From Telluria mixta (lineage in GTDB: Bacteria > Pseudomonadota > Gammaproteobacteria > Burkholderiales > Burkholderiaceae_D), in assembly GCF_029223865.1 (NCBI RefSeq), contig NZ_CP119520.1:2046001-2110000 (forward strand): a DNA stretch of 64,000 bases, in the 5' to 3' direction. The first letter of the stretch is position 1, and each line of letters opens with the position of its first letter. The notes beneath the pieces are model-generated. The model searched no databases and had not been told where the DNA came from. It worked only from the letters and a program-made list of their open reading frames with translations. A program made the position numbers and the translations under genes. Of the stretch, positions 31,704-42,295 are shown piece after piece.

Positions 31704-33098
31704 ATGTCGACACCCCTCACCGCCGAACCGCTCCCCGCTTCTCATTCAGTCCCCGGGTGGATCAAACAAGCCATGATCGCCGCCGCCGTCTTCGTTGCCT
31801 GCTGGGGCGGCACGATCTTCTGGTGGCGCACGAGCGCGCGCGTGCCCGCTACGCCGGAATGGATGCTGTTGCTGTTCGGCCTGCCCATGACCCTGCTGCT
31901 GGCGGGCTTTATCGGACATAAATGGATCGCGCAGCGCAGCGCCGTCCAGGCGGATACGCCTCCCCAGCAGGCGGCGCCGGCCACGACCGCCGCAAGTCCG
32001 GCGCACGCACAGCCCCTGGCGATCCTCGCGACGGCACTGCGCGCCCCGCAAGGCGCGTCGCCCGAAGAACTGGCGGCCGCCATCGCGAACGACAAGGCGC
32101 GGCCGGATCTGGACCGGGAACTCGTTGACGACGATGGCTTCCCGGTGATGTGCGCCCGCTGCGAGGACGCCCGCGACAACGCGCTGCGGGAAGATGTCAC
32201 CGACTGGCTGGCGGCGCACGGCGGCATCGAGCCGAACTTCAGCGACGAGCAATGGCGCGCGCTGACGCTGGCAAGCAGCGTGGTGGCGGAGCTCGCAGGA
32301 CGCGCTTCGATCGAGTGGAGCGTGCGCGATGACGCCGCGCCCAGGCTCCAGGTGTCGCCGCTGCTGCCGGCGGATTGGTCCGAGGGACAGCGTGATGCGG
32401 CTGCCGCGTGGCTGCGGCATACGGCGGCGCAGGCGGGATGGCGCGGCGAGATCGGCGCGGCCGCGTGTGAGGCTGGCCGTGGCGATCCCGTGGCCGGCAT
32501 TGCTGCGGCCGCTGCAGCGCCCGGTGTCACGCTCGTGGTGGCGGCAGCGTCGCATGTGGGCGAGGCGACGGTCGCGCGCTGGGCGTCGGAACAGATCCTG
32601 TTTACGGCCGCGCAGCCGCAGGGGATGATGCCGGGCGAAGGCGCCGCCGGGCTGTTGCTGGGCGGTGCAGCGCTGGCGGGGGCGTCCGATGGCCAGGCGG
32701 CCGCGCTGCTGGCGCCCCTCGCGGAAGTGCAGGTCGCGGCGCCGGCCGGCGCACGCCGGCGCGGACCCGATCGCGTGCTCGCGGGACTCGTCGAACGCAC
32801 GCTGGTCGATGCGGGTGGCAATGCCGGCGATGTGGCGATGATCGTCGCCGATACCGGCCATCGGTCGCGCCCCGTGGTCGAGTTGATGGAATATGCCGCC
32901 ACGACGATGCGGCAACTCGACGGCAGCGAGGACGTCGTGCACGTGGGGACGGGAAGTGGCGCTTGCGGCGTGGTTACGTTCGTGACGGCGCTTGCACTGG
33001 GTGCGCACTACGCGGGCGTGCGCCAGGCGCCGGTGCTGTGCCTCGCCAGCGAGGTGCCCGGCCGCCGCATCGCCACGGTCGTGCGGCCCGTCGGTTGA
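31704..33098 (+). CDS. T6SS-adjacent membrane protein with degenerate ketosynthase-like domain
   Basis: 464 residues. Two transmembrane helices lie at about 21-40 and 50-70, followed by an Ala/Pro/Gln linker and a cytoplasmic or periplasmic domain. The end of this domain resembles a beta-ketoacyl synthase: M-M-P-G-E-G-A-A-G-L-L-L (as in the G-E-G-A-G motif), an A-D-T-G-H-R-S segment, and V-G-T-G-S-G-A-C-G-V-V with A-L-A-L-G-A-H-Y-A. No clear active-site Cys or His triad is seen, so it is probably a non-catalytic thiolase-fold protein. It follows tssK by 46 bp, where tssL is usually found, and may be a locus-specific T6SS accessory. I do not recognise a named family. Confidence 0.65.
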   Translation: MSTPLTAEPLPASHSVPGWIKQAMIAAAVFVACWGGTIFWWRTSARVPATPEWMLLLFGLPMTLLLAGFIGHKWIAQRSAVQADTPPQQAAPATTAASPAHAQPLAILATALRAPQGASPEELAAAIANDKARPDLDRELVDDDGFPVMCARCEDARDNALREDVTDWLAAHGGIEPNFSDEQWRALTLASSVVAELAGRASIEWSVRDDAAPRLQVSPLLPADWSEGQRDAAAAWLRHTAAQAGWRGEIGAAACEAGRGDPVAGIAAAAAAPGVTLVVAAASHVGEATVARWASEQILFTAAQPQGMMPGEGAAGLLLGGAALAGASDGQAAALLAPLAEVQVAAPAGARRRGPDRVLAGLVERTLVDAGGNAGDVAMIVADTGHRSRPVVELMEYAATTMRQLDGSEDVVHVGTGSGACGVVTFVTALALGAHYAGVRQAPVLCLASEVPGRRIATVVRPVG

Positions 33099-33624
33099 AC
33101 TCTCAACGGGCCGGCGCGCGCCATGCCTGCGTGCGGCCCAGCACGTGGCTGTCGATCGATCCCTTCCTGGCCAGCTGGCCGCCGATGCCGACGTTCAGCA
33201 GGCAGACATCCTCGTCCTCGTTTTCCCGTCCCTGGAAGCGGCGTGCCCACGGATCGCGCGTCGTGGCGTCCTGCGCGGGGCGGCGTGCCACGATGGAAGG
33301 TCGCGCGGCGGGGGCGTTGGCACCGGTTCGTCGAGCACGGCGGCGCGCTGGCCGCTGGCGCTGCAGGAGACGAGCGCGCAGACGTTCACGCCTTGTGCAA
33401 ATGCCGGTAGCGGTACGAGAAGCGCGGCGGCTGCCAGCGGGAGGAGCTTCCTGATCAAACCGGAGGTCATGGTCTGCACCTTGTCGATGACGATACGGCC
33501 ACTCTAGCGGGTTGCGCGCAGCGGTTGGTGTCCGATTGTGTCGGGCGCGAGCCCCGACACATGCGCTTGCAAAAATCCTGCGCTACCATGGGCCCCGTAG
33601 CTCAACGCACGGAGGAGACGACAC
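33099..33624. other. 526-bp stretch without an intact gene
   Basis: Apart from the possibly broken minus-strand gene at 33103-33470, I see no convincing coding frame. The last about 150 bp (33471-33624) should contain the promoter of the GFA gene, with a GGAGGAG ribosome-binding site at 33611-33617. No repeats or RNA-like structure stand out. Confidence 0.5.
33103..33470 (-). pseudogene. Small exported protein gene, possibly frameshifted
   Basis: From the ATG at 33470 a signal peptide (L-P-L-A-A-A-A-L-L-V-P-L-P-A-F-A) and an ordinary mature start (V-N-V-C-A-L-V-S-C) are read. After about 60 codons the frame turns into low-quality Arg-rich sequence ending at 33195. A second frame, readable from about 33291 to a stop at 33103, has normal protein character (D-V-C-L-L-N-V-G-I-G-G-Q-L, S-H-V-L-G-R-T-Q-A-W). 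A single indel around 33285-33310 would join them. It could be a real frameshift, a sequencing error, or chance. It is convergent with the ketosynthase-like gene. Confidence 0.38.
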
Positions 33625-33972
33625 ATGATTTATCAAGGCAGCTGCCACTGCGGCCAGGTGGCATACGAAGTGGAGGGAGAAATCCAGGGCGCCCTCGCCT
33701 GCAATTGTTCGATGTGCCAGCGCAAGGGCTCCCTGCTCTGGTTCGTGCCGCGCGCGCAGTTCCGCCTGCGCACGCCCGAGGACGCGGCCGCCACCTATAC
33801 GTTCAACAAGCACGTCATCAAGCACCGCTTCTGTCCCACGTGCGGCATCCATCCGTATGCGGAAGGGGTCGATCCGAAGGGGAATCCGATGGCGGCCATC
33901 AACCTGCGCTGCATCGAGGGCATCGACCTCGACGCGATCCCGGTGCAGCATTACGACGGCCGCGATTCCTGA
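33625..33972 (+). CDS. GFA-family (glutathione-dependent formaldehyde-activating-like) zinc protein
   Basis: 115 residues. The zinc ligands of the GFA/CENP-V fold are all present: S-C-H-C-G-Q-V at 7-13, C-N-C-S-M-C near 30-35 and F-C-P-T-C-G near 73-78. Family members bind glutathione adducts or simply zinc, and most small members have no proven activity. The gene has a strong SD and is convergent with the patatin gene (3-bp gap). Confidence 0.9.
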   Translation: MIYQGSCHCGQVAYEVEGEIQGALACNCSMCQRKGSLLWFVPRAQFRLRTPEDAAATYTFNKHVIKHRFCPTCGIHPYAEGVDPKGNPMAAINLRCIEGIDLDAIPVQHYDGRDS

Positions 33973-33975
33973 CCG

Positions 33976-35820
33976 TCAGTTCAGGCGCGGCGCGATCACG
34001 AGTTCCGGCTGCGGCCGCGGTGCGTGGGCCGACAACTCCGCCGGCGCCACGTCCTGCGGCAGCGCGACGATGCGTTCCCACAGCGCGAAGCCGGCCGTGC
34101 GGTTTGCCTTGCTGAGCTGGTAGGCGGGCAAGGCCTCTACGCCGTGGGCCATCCACAGCGCCTCGTACGATGGCGTCAGGCGCGCGTCGTGCCAGGCTTC
34201 GGACAGGGGCGCGAATGTCTCCTGCAGGACGGCCGCCGTGCTCCGCATGCGCACCCAGCGGTGGTTCAGCCAACCGTTTTCCTTCTCGACTGGATGCAGG
34301 AAACGTTCGATCACCTGGCGCGCCGCCTCGTCTCCGCTGCGGCTCATCACGTCGATGGCGGCGCGCGTCATGTTCAGGTTCAGGCCACCCTCCTTTTTGG
34401 TATGGCGGATTTGCACGACGCGGTCGCGGTAACCCGGCGTGCGCTTCAGCGCTTCGTCGCGCCACGTGCGGATCGTGCGCAGGATGGCGCCCGCGAAGCG
34501 CGGCAGCGAGGGATGGCCGTCGGCCTCGTCGACCGGCATGTACGCCGCCGTCACGCCGGTGTTGTTGTTCGTCGGGAGCGAGACGCGCGCGGCGAACGGG
34601 TCGTCGTCGGCCAAGTCGCCCTGCAGGGTGACGCCGAAGGTCGGGCGGGTCGGCAGGATGTTGTCGAAAAAGTGAATGGGAAAATTGCTGGTCAGGCCGC
34701 CGTCCGAGAACCAGACGCGCAGCAGGTCGACGCCTTCCCCGTGCACCGGCAGCGCGCGCAGGCGGTACAGGGGCACGGCCTGCAGCAGCACGGGAAAACT
34801 GAGGCTCATGCGCGCGGCCACCACGAGCGGCAGGTCGTCCGGATCGGGCATGAAGTAATAATCCTCGCCGGCGGCGTTCATGCGTTCCAGGACGGTCACC
34901 GTGCGTGCACCGTGGCGCGTGTGGCGCGCGCGTGCCTTCATCCAGTCGACGATCGCGGGCGGGAACAGTGCGGCCATTTCCGAGGCGCGGAACACGAGGT
35001 CGGCGCTCGAATGCGGCAGGCGGTGCGCGCGCAGTTCGGAGAGGCCCGTCGTCATCAGGGCCAGTTCGATCGGCGGCTCGGATGTGCGCAGCTGGCCGAA
35101 CGTCAGCGGCGCGTCGAGCGGGAGGCCGGCGATGTCCTGCACGAGGCCATGCAGCCATTCCGTCAGGGCAGGCGGATTGTCGGCGTCCGTGCGCAGCCCG
35201 GAGCAGATGCCGCAGCGGTTGGCGCGCAGGCCGCGCCATGCCGACCACGTGGCCTGCAGCAGCGCCCCGGCCAGTGCGCCCACGAACATGCACAGGCCGA
35301 ACCACAGGACGCTGGCGAGACCGACGAGGGGCACGGTTGGCCAGTGCCCGCCGAGCAGGCTGCTGCTGATCAGGAAGCCCAGCAGCCACATGCCCCCGCC
35401 CACCACGGCGCCGAGCGGGAAATTCCACAGCATGGCGAACGACAGGTAGCCGCACGCCTTCGTCCTGCTCGTTTCGTTCAGCGCCGCCGCGATCACGCGG
35501 AAGTGCGGACGCAGTGCGGCACAAGGCTGGAACAGGGAAAACAGGCGGGTGTACCTGCCGACGGCCTCCTGCAGGCTGCCGGGCAGCCGGGCCAGCAGAT
35601 GGAAACCGTCGTCCTCACCTTGTCCGTCCTTGCGCACGCGGTTGCGCTTGAACTGGGCCGCCGCCGCCGCGATCGCCGCCACCGCGCCGACGCTCGTCCC
35701 GCCGATCGAGCGCAAGGTGAACTTGTCGGCCAGCCGCGCCACGAACGCCGGGTAGACCACGCCGGAGGTCACCCCGCCTTCCATCACGATATCGCATTCT
35801 TTCGGTAAGAAATCGTTCAT
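33976..35820 (-). CDS. Patatin-like phospholipase with internal membrane segments
   Basis: 614 residues. The oxyanion loop G-G-V-T-S-G and nucleophile elbow G-T-S-V-G (Ser43) lie in the first 50 residues. The catalytic Asp lies in F-S-D-G-G-L-T-S-N-F-P near 365. Two hydrophobic segments at about 130-200 suggest membrane association. The patatin core is thus split by an insertion, and the protein is longer than most bacterial patatins. It lies near the T6SS genes, so a T6SS lipase effector is possible, but no VgrG, adaptor or immunity gene is adjacent. A housekeeping membrane phospholipase is equally likely. Confidence 0.85.
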   Translation of the reverse strand: MNDFLPKECDIVMEGGVTSGVVYPAFVARLADKFTLRSIGGTSVGAVAAIAAAAAQFKRNRVRKDGQGEDDGFHLLARLPGSLQEAVGRYTRLFSLFQPCAALRPHFRVIAAALNETSRTKACGYLSFAMLWNFPLGAVVGGGMWLLGFLISSSLLGGHWPTVPLVGLASVLWFGLCMFVGALAGALLQATWSAWRGLRANRCGICSGLRTDADNPPALTEWLHGLVQDIAGLPLDAPLTFGQLRTSEPPIELALMTTGLSELRAHRLPHSSADLVFRASEMAALFPPAIVDWMKARARHTRHGARTVTVLERMNAAGEDYYFMPDPDDLPLVVAARMSLSFPVLLQAVPLYRLRALPVHGEGVDLLRVWFSDGGLTSNFPIHFFDNILPTRPTFGVTLQGDLADDDPFAARVSLPTNNNTGVTAAYMPVDEADGHPSLPRFAGAILRTIRTWRDEALKRTPGYRDRVVQIRHTKKEGGLNLNMTRAAIDVMSRSGDEAARQVIERFLHPVEKENGWLNHRWVRMRSTAAVLQETFAPLSEAWHDARLTPSYEALWMAHGVEALPAYQLSKANRTAGFALWERIVALPQDVAPAELSAHAPRPQPELVIAPRLN

Positions 35821-35864
35821 CGCTTTCGACGCTCATGCATGATGCGTCGATTATGAGCGATTAG

Positions 35865-37483
<1,619 letters not shown>

Positions 37484-37484
<1 letters not shown>

Positions 37485-38167
37485 TGCTGGACGCCGCCGA
37501 CTTCGCGGCCGTCCGCCTGACGCTGGAACTGGCGACCGTCGTGACCCTGCTGCTGCTGGCGATCGGCACACCGGTCGCGTGGTGGCTCGCGCGCACGCGC
37601 TCGCGCCTGCGTCACGCGGTCGGGGCCGTCGTGGCATTACCTCTCGTGTTGCCGCCCACCGTGATCGGCTTTTATTTGCTGCTGTTGCTGGGGCCGAACG
37701 GCCCGGTCGGCAAGCTGACGGAGGCGCTCGGCATCGGATTATTGCCGTTCTCGTTCGGTGGTCTCGTGCTGGCGTCCGTGTGCTATTCCCTGCCGTTCGT
37801 CGTGCAGCCGCTGCAGAATGCGTTCGAGGCGATCGGCACGCGGCCGCTGGAAGTGGCGGCCACCTTGCGCGCGAGTCCATGGGACACGTTCTGGTCGGTG
37901 GCGGTGCCGCTGGCGCGGCCCGGTTTCCTGTCCGGCGCCGTGCTCGGGTTCGCGCACACGGTGGGTGAATTCGGCGTCGTGCTCATGATCGGCGGGAATA
38001 TCCCGGACAAGACGCGCGTTGTCTCCGTGCAGATCTACGACCACGTCGAAGCGCTCGAATACGCGCAGGCGCATTGGCTTGCGGGCGGCATGCTGGTCTT
38101 CAGCTTCCTCGTGCTCCTGGCGCTGTACACCTTTTATCCGCAAGCGATGAAAGGACGGCGCCGATGA
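37484..38167 (+). CDS. modB: Molybdate ABC transporter permease
   Basis: 227 residues from the ATG at 37484, with a GTG one codon earlier as alternative. Five or six hydrophobic segments. L-P-P-T-V-I-G-F-Y and the cytoplasmic EAA loop ([10 protein letters not shown] near 130) are typical of ModB. It overlaps modA (TGATG) and modC (4 nt), forming a compact operon. Confidence 0.94.
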
Positions 38168-39243
38168 CGGACGGATTGCGCGTGCGCCTGCGCATGGACC
38201 GCGGCGCATTTTGCCTGGACGTCGACCTCGACCTGCCCCAGCGCGGCATCAGCGCGCTGTTCGGCCATTCCGGCTCCGGCAAGACGACGGTTTTGCGCGC
38301 CATCGCCGGCCTGGAACGCGCGCCCGGCGGTGTCGTCGCGCTCGGCGATGACGTCTGGCAGGACGACGCGCGCGGCGTGTTCGTCCCCGTGCATCGACGG
38401 GCCATCGGCTATGTGTTCCAGGAAGCGAGCCTGTTCCCGCATCTGTCCGTGCGCGCCAATCTGGAGTTCGGCCGCAAGCGCGTGCCCGTGCACGAACGCC
38501 GCTTCGCGCTGGAGCCCGTGACGGCCCTGCTGGGGATAGCAAGCCTGCTCGAGCGCCGGCCGGACGGTCTGTCGGGCGGCGAGCGCCAGCGCGTGGCGAT
38601 CGCACGCGCCCTGCTCGCGTCGCCGCGGCTGTTGCTGATGGACGAACCGCTGGCCGCGCTCGACCTGCGCCGCAAGCAGGAGATCCTGCCCTACCTGGAA
38701 CGGATGCATGCGGAACTGGCGATCCCGATTATCTACGTGAGCCACGCGCCGGACGAGGTCGCGCGGCTCGCGGATCACCTCGTGCTGCTGGACGACGGCA
38801 AGGCGGTCGCCAGCGGGCCGCTGTCGGAGACGCTGGCGCGCGTGGACCTGCCGCCCAGCTTTGCCGACGACGCCGGGGTCGTGCTGGACACGATCCTGGC
38901 CGGCCACGAGGAAGACGCGTTATCCCGGCTGGAATTCGCAGGCGGCGCGCTGTTCGTGGGCCGGCGCCGCGAAGCCGTCGGCACGCACCTGCGCTGCCGC
39001 ATCCACGCGCGCGACGTCAGCCTGGCGCTGGAGCGCCCGCAAGGCACGAGCATCGTCAACCGGCTGCCGGCCGTGGTGACGGCCGTGGCCGCCACCGATA
39101 CGCCGGGCCACGTGCTCGTGCAATTGCGGATGGGAGAGTCGCCGCTGCTGGCCCGCATCACCGAACGCTCGCGCCGCGAGCTGGGCATCGCGCCCGGGCT
39201 GCGGCTGTGGGTGCAGATCAAGGGCGTGGCGTTGCTAAGTTGA
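38164..39243 (+). CDS. modC: Molybdate ABC transporter ATP-binding protein
   Basis: 359 residues from the ATG at 38164. Walker A G-H-S-G-S-G-K-T at 34-41, L-S-G-G-E-R-Q-R-V near 138, Walker B L-L-L-M-D-E-P near 158, and a C-terminal MOP/TOBE domain (from about 290) that senses molybdate. This matches ModC in length and order. It is the last gene of modABC. Confidence 0.94.
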   Translation: MTDGLRVRLRMDRGAFCLDVDLDLPQRGISALFGHSGSGKTTVLRAIAGLERAPGGVVALGDDVWQDDARGVFVPVHRRAIGYVFQEASLFPHLSVRANLEFGRKRVPVHERRFALEPVTALLGIASLLERRPDGLSGGERQRVAIARALLASPRLLLMDEPLAALDLRRKQEILPYLERMHAELAIPIIYVSHAPDEVARLADHLVLLDDGKAVASGPLSETLARVDLPPSFADDAGVVLDTILAGHEEDALSRLEFAGGALFVGRRREAVGTHLRCRIHARDVSLALERPQGTSIVNRLPAVVTAVAATDTPGHVLVQLRMGESPLLARITERSRRELGIAPGLRLWVQIKGVALLS

Positions 39244-39261
39244 ACTTGCCTCAAACCGGGG

Positions 39262-39933
39262 TCAGCGCACGCGGCGCATCGACGAGATGCGGTTGTTCAT
39301 GCGGTCGAGCATGTCGTAGCGGCCCGGGCCCAGGACGACGCATTCGCCGCGGAAGTCGGCGTGTTCACAGAATTCCCAGCGGCCTTCGCGGATGATGAGC
39401 GAGGTGGCGCGGTCGTTGAAGCCGACGTCGCTCAGCGCACGCACGTCCTGCGCCAGTTCCACTTGCTGGCCTTCGAAGCGCGGGCCGGCGAACATCACGA
39501 CGTCGGGGCCGCCACGGTCACCGCGCCAGCCGCCGCGGTCGCCACGATCCCCGCGGTCTTCGCCACGCCAGGCGCCACGGTCGTCGTCACGGTCGTGATC
39601 GCGCCAGCGGCCGCGGCCACCGCGGTCGCGGTCGAGCTGGCGCGCCGAGGAGACGGCATCATTAAAACCCGACAGCTCGCGGTACTCGCCCGGACCGAAC
39701 TCTTCGCAACGGCCGCCGAAGTTGGCGTGCTCGCACAGCAGCCACGTGCCCGAGCGGATGACGGCGCTCGACGCGCGGTCGTTGAAGTTGACATCGCCCA
39801 GGCTGGCGGCGTCGCGGTCGATGGTCACGCGTTGGCCGCGGAAATTGCTGTCCGAGAACAGCGTCAGTTCTCCGGCAAAGGCTGCGTGGGTGAAGGTGGC
39901 CAGCACGGCGGCGGCGGCAAGCAGGCGTTTCAT
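39262..39933 (-). CDS. Exported protein with two beta/gamma-crystallin domains
   Basis: 223 residues with a signal peptide. Two Greek-key crystallin domains (about 21-95 and 145-223) each have two motifs such as L-F-S-D-S-N-F-R-G-Q and N-F-N-D-R-A-S-S. They flank an extremely charged linker of Arg, Asp and Gly (about 98-145) with repeated D-R-G-D-R-G units. Bacterial crystallin domains often bind calcium through N/D-x-x-S-S motifs; N-D-R-A-S-S and N-D-A-V-S-S fit. Probably secreted or periplasmic. Role unknown. Confidence 0.87.
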   Translation of the reverse strand: MKRLLAAAAVLATFTHAAFAGELTLFSDSNFRGQRVTIDRDAASLGDVNFNDRASSAVIRSGTWLLCEHANFGGRCEEFGPGEYRELSGFNDAVSSARQLDRDRGGRGRWRDHDRDDDRGAWRGEDRGDRGDRGGWRGDRGGPDVVMFAGPRFEGQQVELAQDVRALSDVGFNDRATSLIIREGRWEFCEHADFRGECVVLGPGRYDMLDRMNNRISSMRRVR

Positions 39934-40024
39934 GATTTCTCCATGGGTGTGCGCCTTCCGTCGGCGCCTGTGCTGTTAACGCCGGCGCCGTACGGACGGC
40001 TGACAGTTTCCTTGTAACAAAATT

Positions 40025-40441
40025 TTACCCGACCGGCCGCACGTGGATGGCGTCGATGTGTTCGGCCCGCAGCAGGTCGACGATCTGCCGGCCCAGGTCT
40101 TCCAGTGCTGCGTGGTTCGACATGTTGTGCAGGCGCTGCTCCAGGCTGCGTTGTTCGTGGATCGAGACCGCCCAGCCGATCGGACGGCCGTCATAGCCCG
40201 CGTCGGCCTTGCACAGGCTGGCGCAGGCGATCGTCAGCCGCAGGTCGTCCGCCGGCGCGTAGTCGAAGCACCAGCCCCAGTCTTCCGCGCTCGGGTAGCC
40301 CGTCACGATGCCTTGGCGGTTCAACGCCTGCGCCAGCCACAGGGCCAGCTCGAAACCATAGACGCCCGGGTTGGCCTGGCAGCCTTCCGGCAAGGTCGGC
40401 AGGAATCGGTCGGATGAGAATTCGATACCCCAGGTCATCAA
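40025..40441 (-). CDS. Conserved hypothetical protein in operon with the MerR regulator
   Basis: 138 residues (or 137 from the second Met). Acidic, soluble, without signal peptide. W-L-A-Q-A-L-N-R-Q-G and E-D-W-G-W-C-F-D-Y stand out; the latter is reminiscent of small DUF proteins that bind small ligands, but I cannot name the family. It starts 7 nt after the MerR gene stop, so it is likely co-transcribed. Confidence 0.7.
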   Translation of the reverse strand: MMTWGIEFSSDRFLPTLPEGCQANPGVYGFELALWLAQALNRQGIVTGYPSAEDWGWCFDYAPADDLRLTIACASLCKADAGYDGRPIGWAVSIHEQRSLEQRLHNMSNHAALEDLGRQIVDLLRAEHIDAIHVRPVG

Positions 40442-40448
40442 GACCTCC

Positions 40449-40823
40449 TCACGCGGCGGCTTGCTCCTCCAGTACCGGGCAGCCGAACCCCGGCTGCGCC
40501 AGTTCGCGCGTCAAATCGGCACGCAGGGCGGACAGGCCGGCGATGCGCGCATCGATGTCATCCAGCTTGCGCAGCAGCGCATCACGCAGCAGCGGCGCGG
40601 CGGCGGCCGGATCGTCCAGCAGCGGCAGGCCGGTCTCGATCTCGGCCAGCGTAAAACCGAGCGCCTGGGCGGCGCGCAGGTAGCACAGCCATTGCACGGC
40701 TTCGGGCGGATAGTCGCGGTAGCCGTTGGCGAGACGGCGCGACAGCAGCAGCCCGCGTTTCTCGTAGAAGCGCAGGGTATCCCGGGTGAGGCCGGTGGCG
40801 GCGGCGAGTTCTCCGATCTGCAT
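40449..40823 (-). CDS. MerR-family transcriptional regulator
   Basis: 124 residues from the ATG at 40823. The MerR winged helix is plain: M-Q-I-G-E-L-A-A-A-T-G-L-T-R-D-T-L-R-F-Y-E-K-R-G-L-L. A dimerisation coiled coil and a C-terminal tail with one Cys (P-G-F-G-C-P) follow. One cysteine does not make a classic metal site, so the ligand is open. The divergent membrane protein at 40906 shares the promoter region, which carries a MerR-type dyad. Confidence 0.9.
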   Translation of the reverse strand: MQIGELAAATGLTRDTLRFYEKRGLLLSRRLANGYRDYPPEAVQWLCYLRAAQALGFTLAEIETGLPLLDDPAAAAPLLRDALLRKLDDIDARIAGLSALRADLTRELAQPGFGCPVLEEQAAA

Positions 40824-40845
40824 GGCGGTGGGTGCGATAAATACC

Positions 40846-40877
40846 TTGACCTTGGAGTGTACTCCAGGGTCGATGAT
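40846..40877 (+). promoter_or_regulatory. MerR-type promoter/operator
   Basis: TTGACC (40846-40851) could be a -35 element. The dyad CCTTGGAGT-GT-ACTCCAGGG spans 40850-40869, and a -10-like GATGAT follows at 40872-40877 after an overlong 20-bp spacer. A long spacer with the dyad inside it is the hallmark of MerR-activated promoters. The target is the gene at 40906. Confidence 0.7.
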
Positions 40878-40905
40878 GTCGGAACCTTCATTCCGGGAGA
40901 TTTCC

Positions 40906-41379
40906 ATGCAACTCAGCCGATCCGCTTTTCTCACCGTCGTGCGTGCCAGCGCCGCGTACGACCTGCTGCTCACGGCGCCCTTCGCCACGCCGTGGACGTT
41001 CGCCTTCGCGCACGCGCAGCTCTCGACCGTCAACCAGTACCTCGGCGGCGACGCCTTGCCGGACTTCGGCCCGTTCCACGTGCTGTTCGCCTGCCTGATG
41101 GGCAGCATCGTGCTCGTGTGGTCCGTGCTGCGCCTGCGCGCCGCCAGCGTCACCCTGGGGCGCTACGATGGCGTCGGCCGCTTCCTGTTCTCGATCTGGA
41201 TGGCGTGGGCGCTCGCCACCAGCGGTGCGCCCTTGTTATGGCTGTTCCTCGTGCCGGAATTCTGCTGGGGCGTGGCGCAGTGGCTGCCGGTTGCTCAGAG
41301 CGAGCATGAAGGCGGCAGCAGCGCCGCACGCGCGCCCTTCACCAGCGCCGCGCCCATGCGCTCCAGCCGCGGCGGCTGA
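40906..41379 (+). CDS. Small integral membrane protein, likely MerR target
   Basis: 157 residues from the ATG at 40906 (SD GGGAGA). Four hydrophobic segments, at about 5-25, 50-72, 90-115 and 118-130, then a hydrophilic Ser/Ala/Arg tail. I do not recognise the family. The last 85 nt overlap the end of the convergent argP gene. The tail may therefore be non-essential, or the ORF may have been extended by mutation of an earlier stop. It is expressed from the MerR-type promoter. Confidence 0.68.
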   Translation: MQLSRSAFLTVVRASAAYDLLLTAPFATPWTFAFAHAQLSTVNQYLGGDALPDFGPFHVLFACLMGSIVLVWSVLRLRAASVTLGRYDGVGRFLFSIWMAWALATSGAPLLWLFLVPEFCWGVAQWLPVAQSEHEGGSSAARAPFTSAAPMRSSRGG

Positions 41380-42197
41380 ATGCGCCAGGCGTGCCAGTAC
41401 AGCGCCACGTCGACGAACAGATCCGGCGTCAGGTCGACGAGGGCGCCGCTCGCCAGCATGTCCGCACACTGTTCCAGCGGCAGCAGGCCGTAGCCGAGAC
41501 CCAGGCGGATCGCCTGCACGTACGGGTCGCTGGACGGCACGTAGTGGAACGGATAAGACCCTTCCGGCAGACCGAAGTGCTGCAGCAGGAACGCCGTCTG
41601 CAGCCGGTCGTTGCGGTCGAAGACCATCACCGGCGCCCGCCGCGCCGCTTCTCTCGTGATCCCGCCGGGGAACCAGCGCGACGCGAAGGAGGGCGCCGCC
41701 ACCATCCGGTAGCGCATCACGCCGAGCGGACTCACGGTGCAGCCGCGCATCGGCTCCGTCTCGCCGGACACGCAGGCGAGGGCAAGCCCCTGTTCCAGCA
41801 GCGCGAACGTATGTCTCTGGTCGCCCGTGACGAATTCCACGAGCAGCCCTTCCTCGATCAGGACGGGCGCCAGCACGGGCAGCAGCCACGTGGCGAGGGT
41901 GTCGTTGTTGACGGCCAGCGCGACGCGCACCGGGCCCGGATCGGCCTGCTGCTCGGCGAAGAATTCGTCTTCCAGCAGCGCGCGGCGGCGCAGGAATTGC
42001 AGCAGGCGCATGCCGGGCGCTGTCGGCCGGCAGGGACGGGCGCGCACGAGCAGCGGCGTGCCCAGGTCGTGTTCCAGCGCGGCGATGCGCTGCGAGATGG
42101 CGGACGGCGTCACGTTCAGCAGCGCGGCTGCCTGCTCCAGGCTGCCGCTGTCGACGGCGGCGACGAACGCCTCGCTGCGGCGCGGATCGATTTTCAT
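41295..42197 (-). CDS. argP: LysR-family regulator ArgP (IciA-like)
   Basis: 300 residues. The LysR helix-turn-helix (E-A-F-V-A-A-V-D-S-G-S-L-E-Q-A-A, T-P-S-A-I-S-Q-R-I) is followed by an effector domain of ArgP length. It is divergent from a LysE/ArgO exporter across 98 bp, the classic argP-argO arrangement in which ArgP activates argO in response to basic amino acids. Confidence 0.9.
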   Translation of the reverse strand: MKIDPRRSEAFVAAVDSGSLEQAAALLNVTPSAISQRIAALEHDLGTPLLVRARPCRPTAPGMRLLQFLRRRALLEDEFFAEQQADPGPVRVALAVNNDTLATWLLPVLAPVLIEEGLLVEFVTGDQRHTFALLEQGLALACVSGETEPMRGCTVSPLGVMRYRMVAAPSFASRWFPGGITREAARRAPVMVFDRNDRLQTAFLLQHFGLPEGSYPFHYVPSSDPYVQAIRLGLGYGLLPLEQCADMLASGALVDLTPDLFVDVALYWHAWRIQPPRLERMGAALVKGARAALLPPSCSL

Positions 42198-42295
42198 TGG
42201 ATTAGCCCAGCTTAATAAACTTTAGAAGTCATTAATATAATTGATGTGGCCGTCCGAAAACGGCATGCTGCTCCGCAATAACAACAGGAGGTAGC

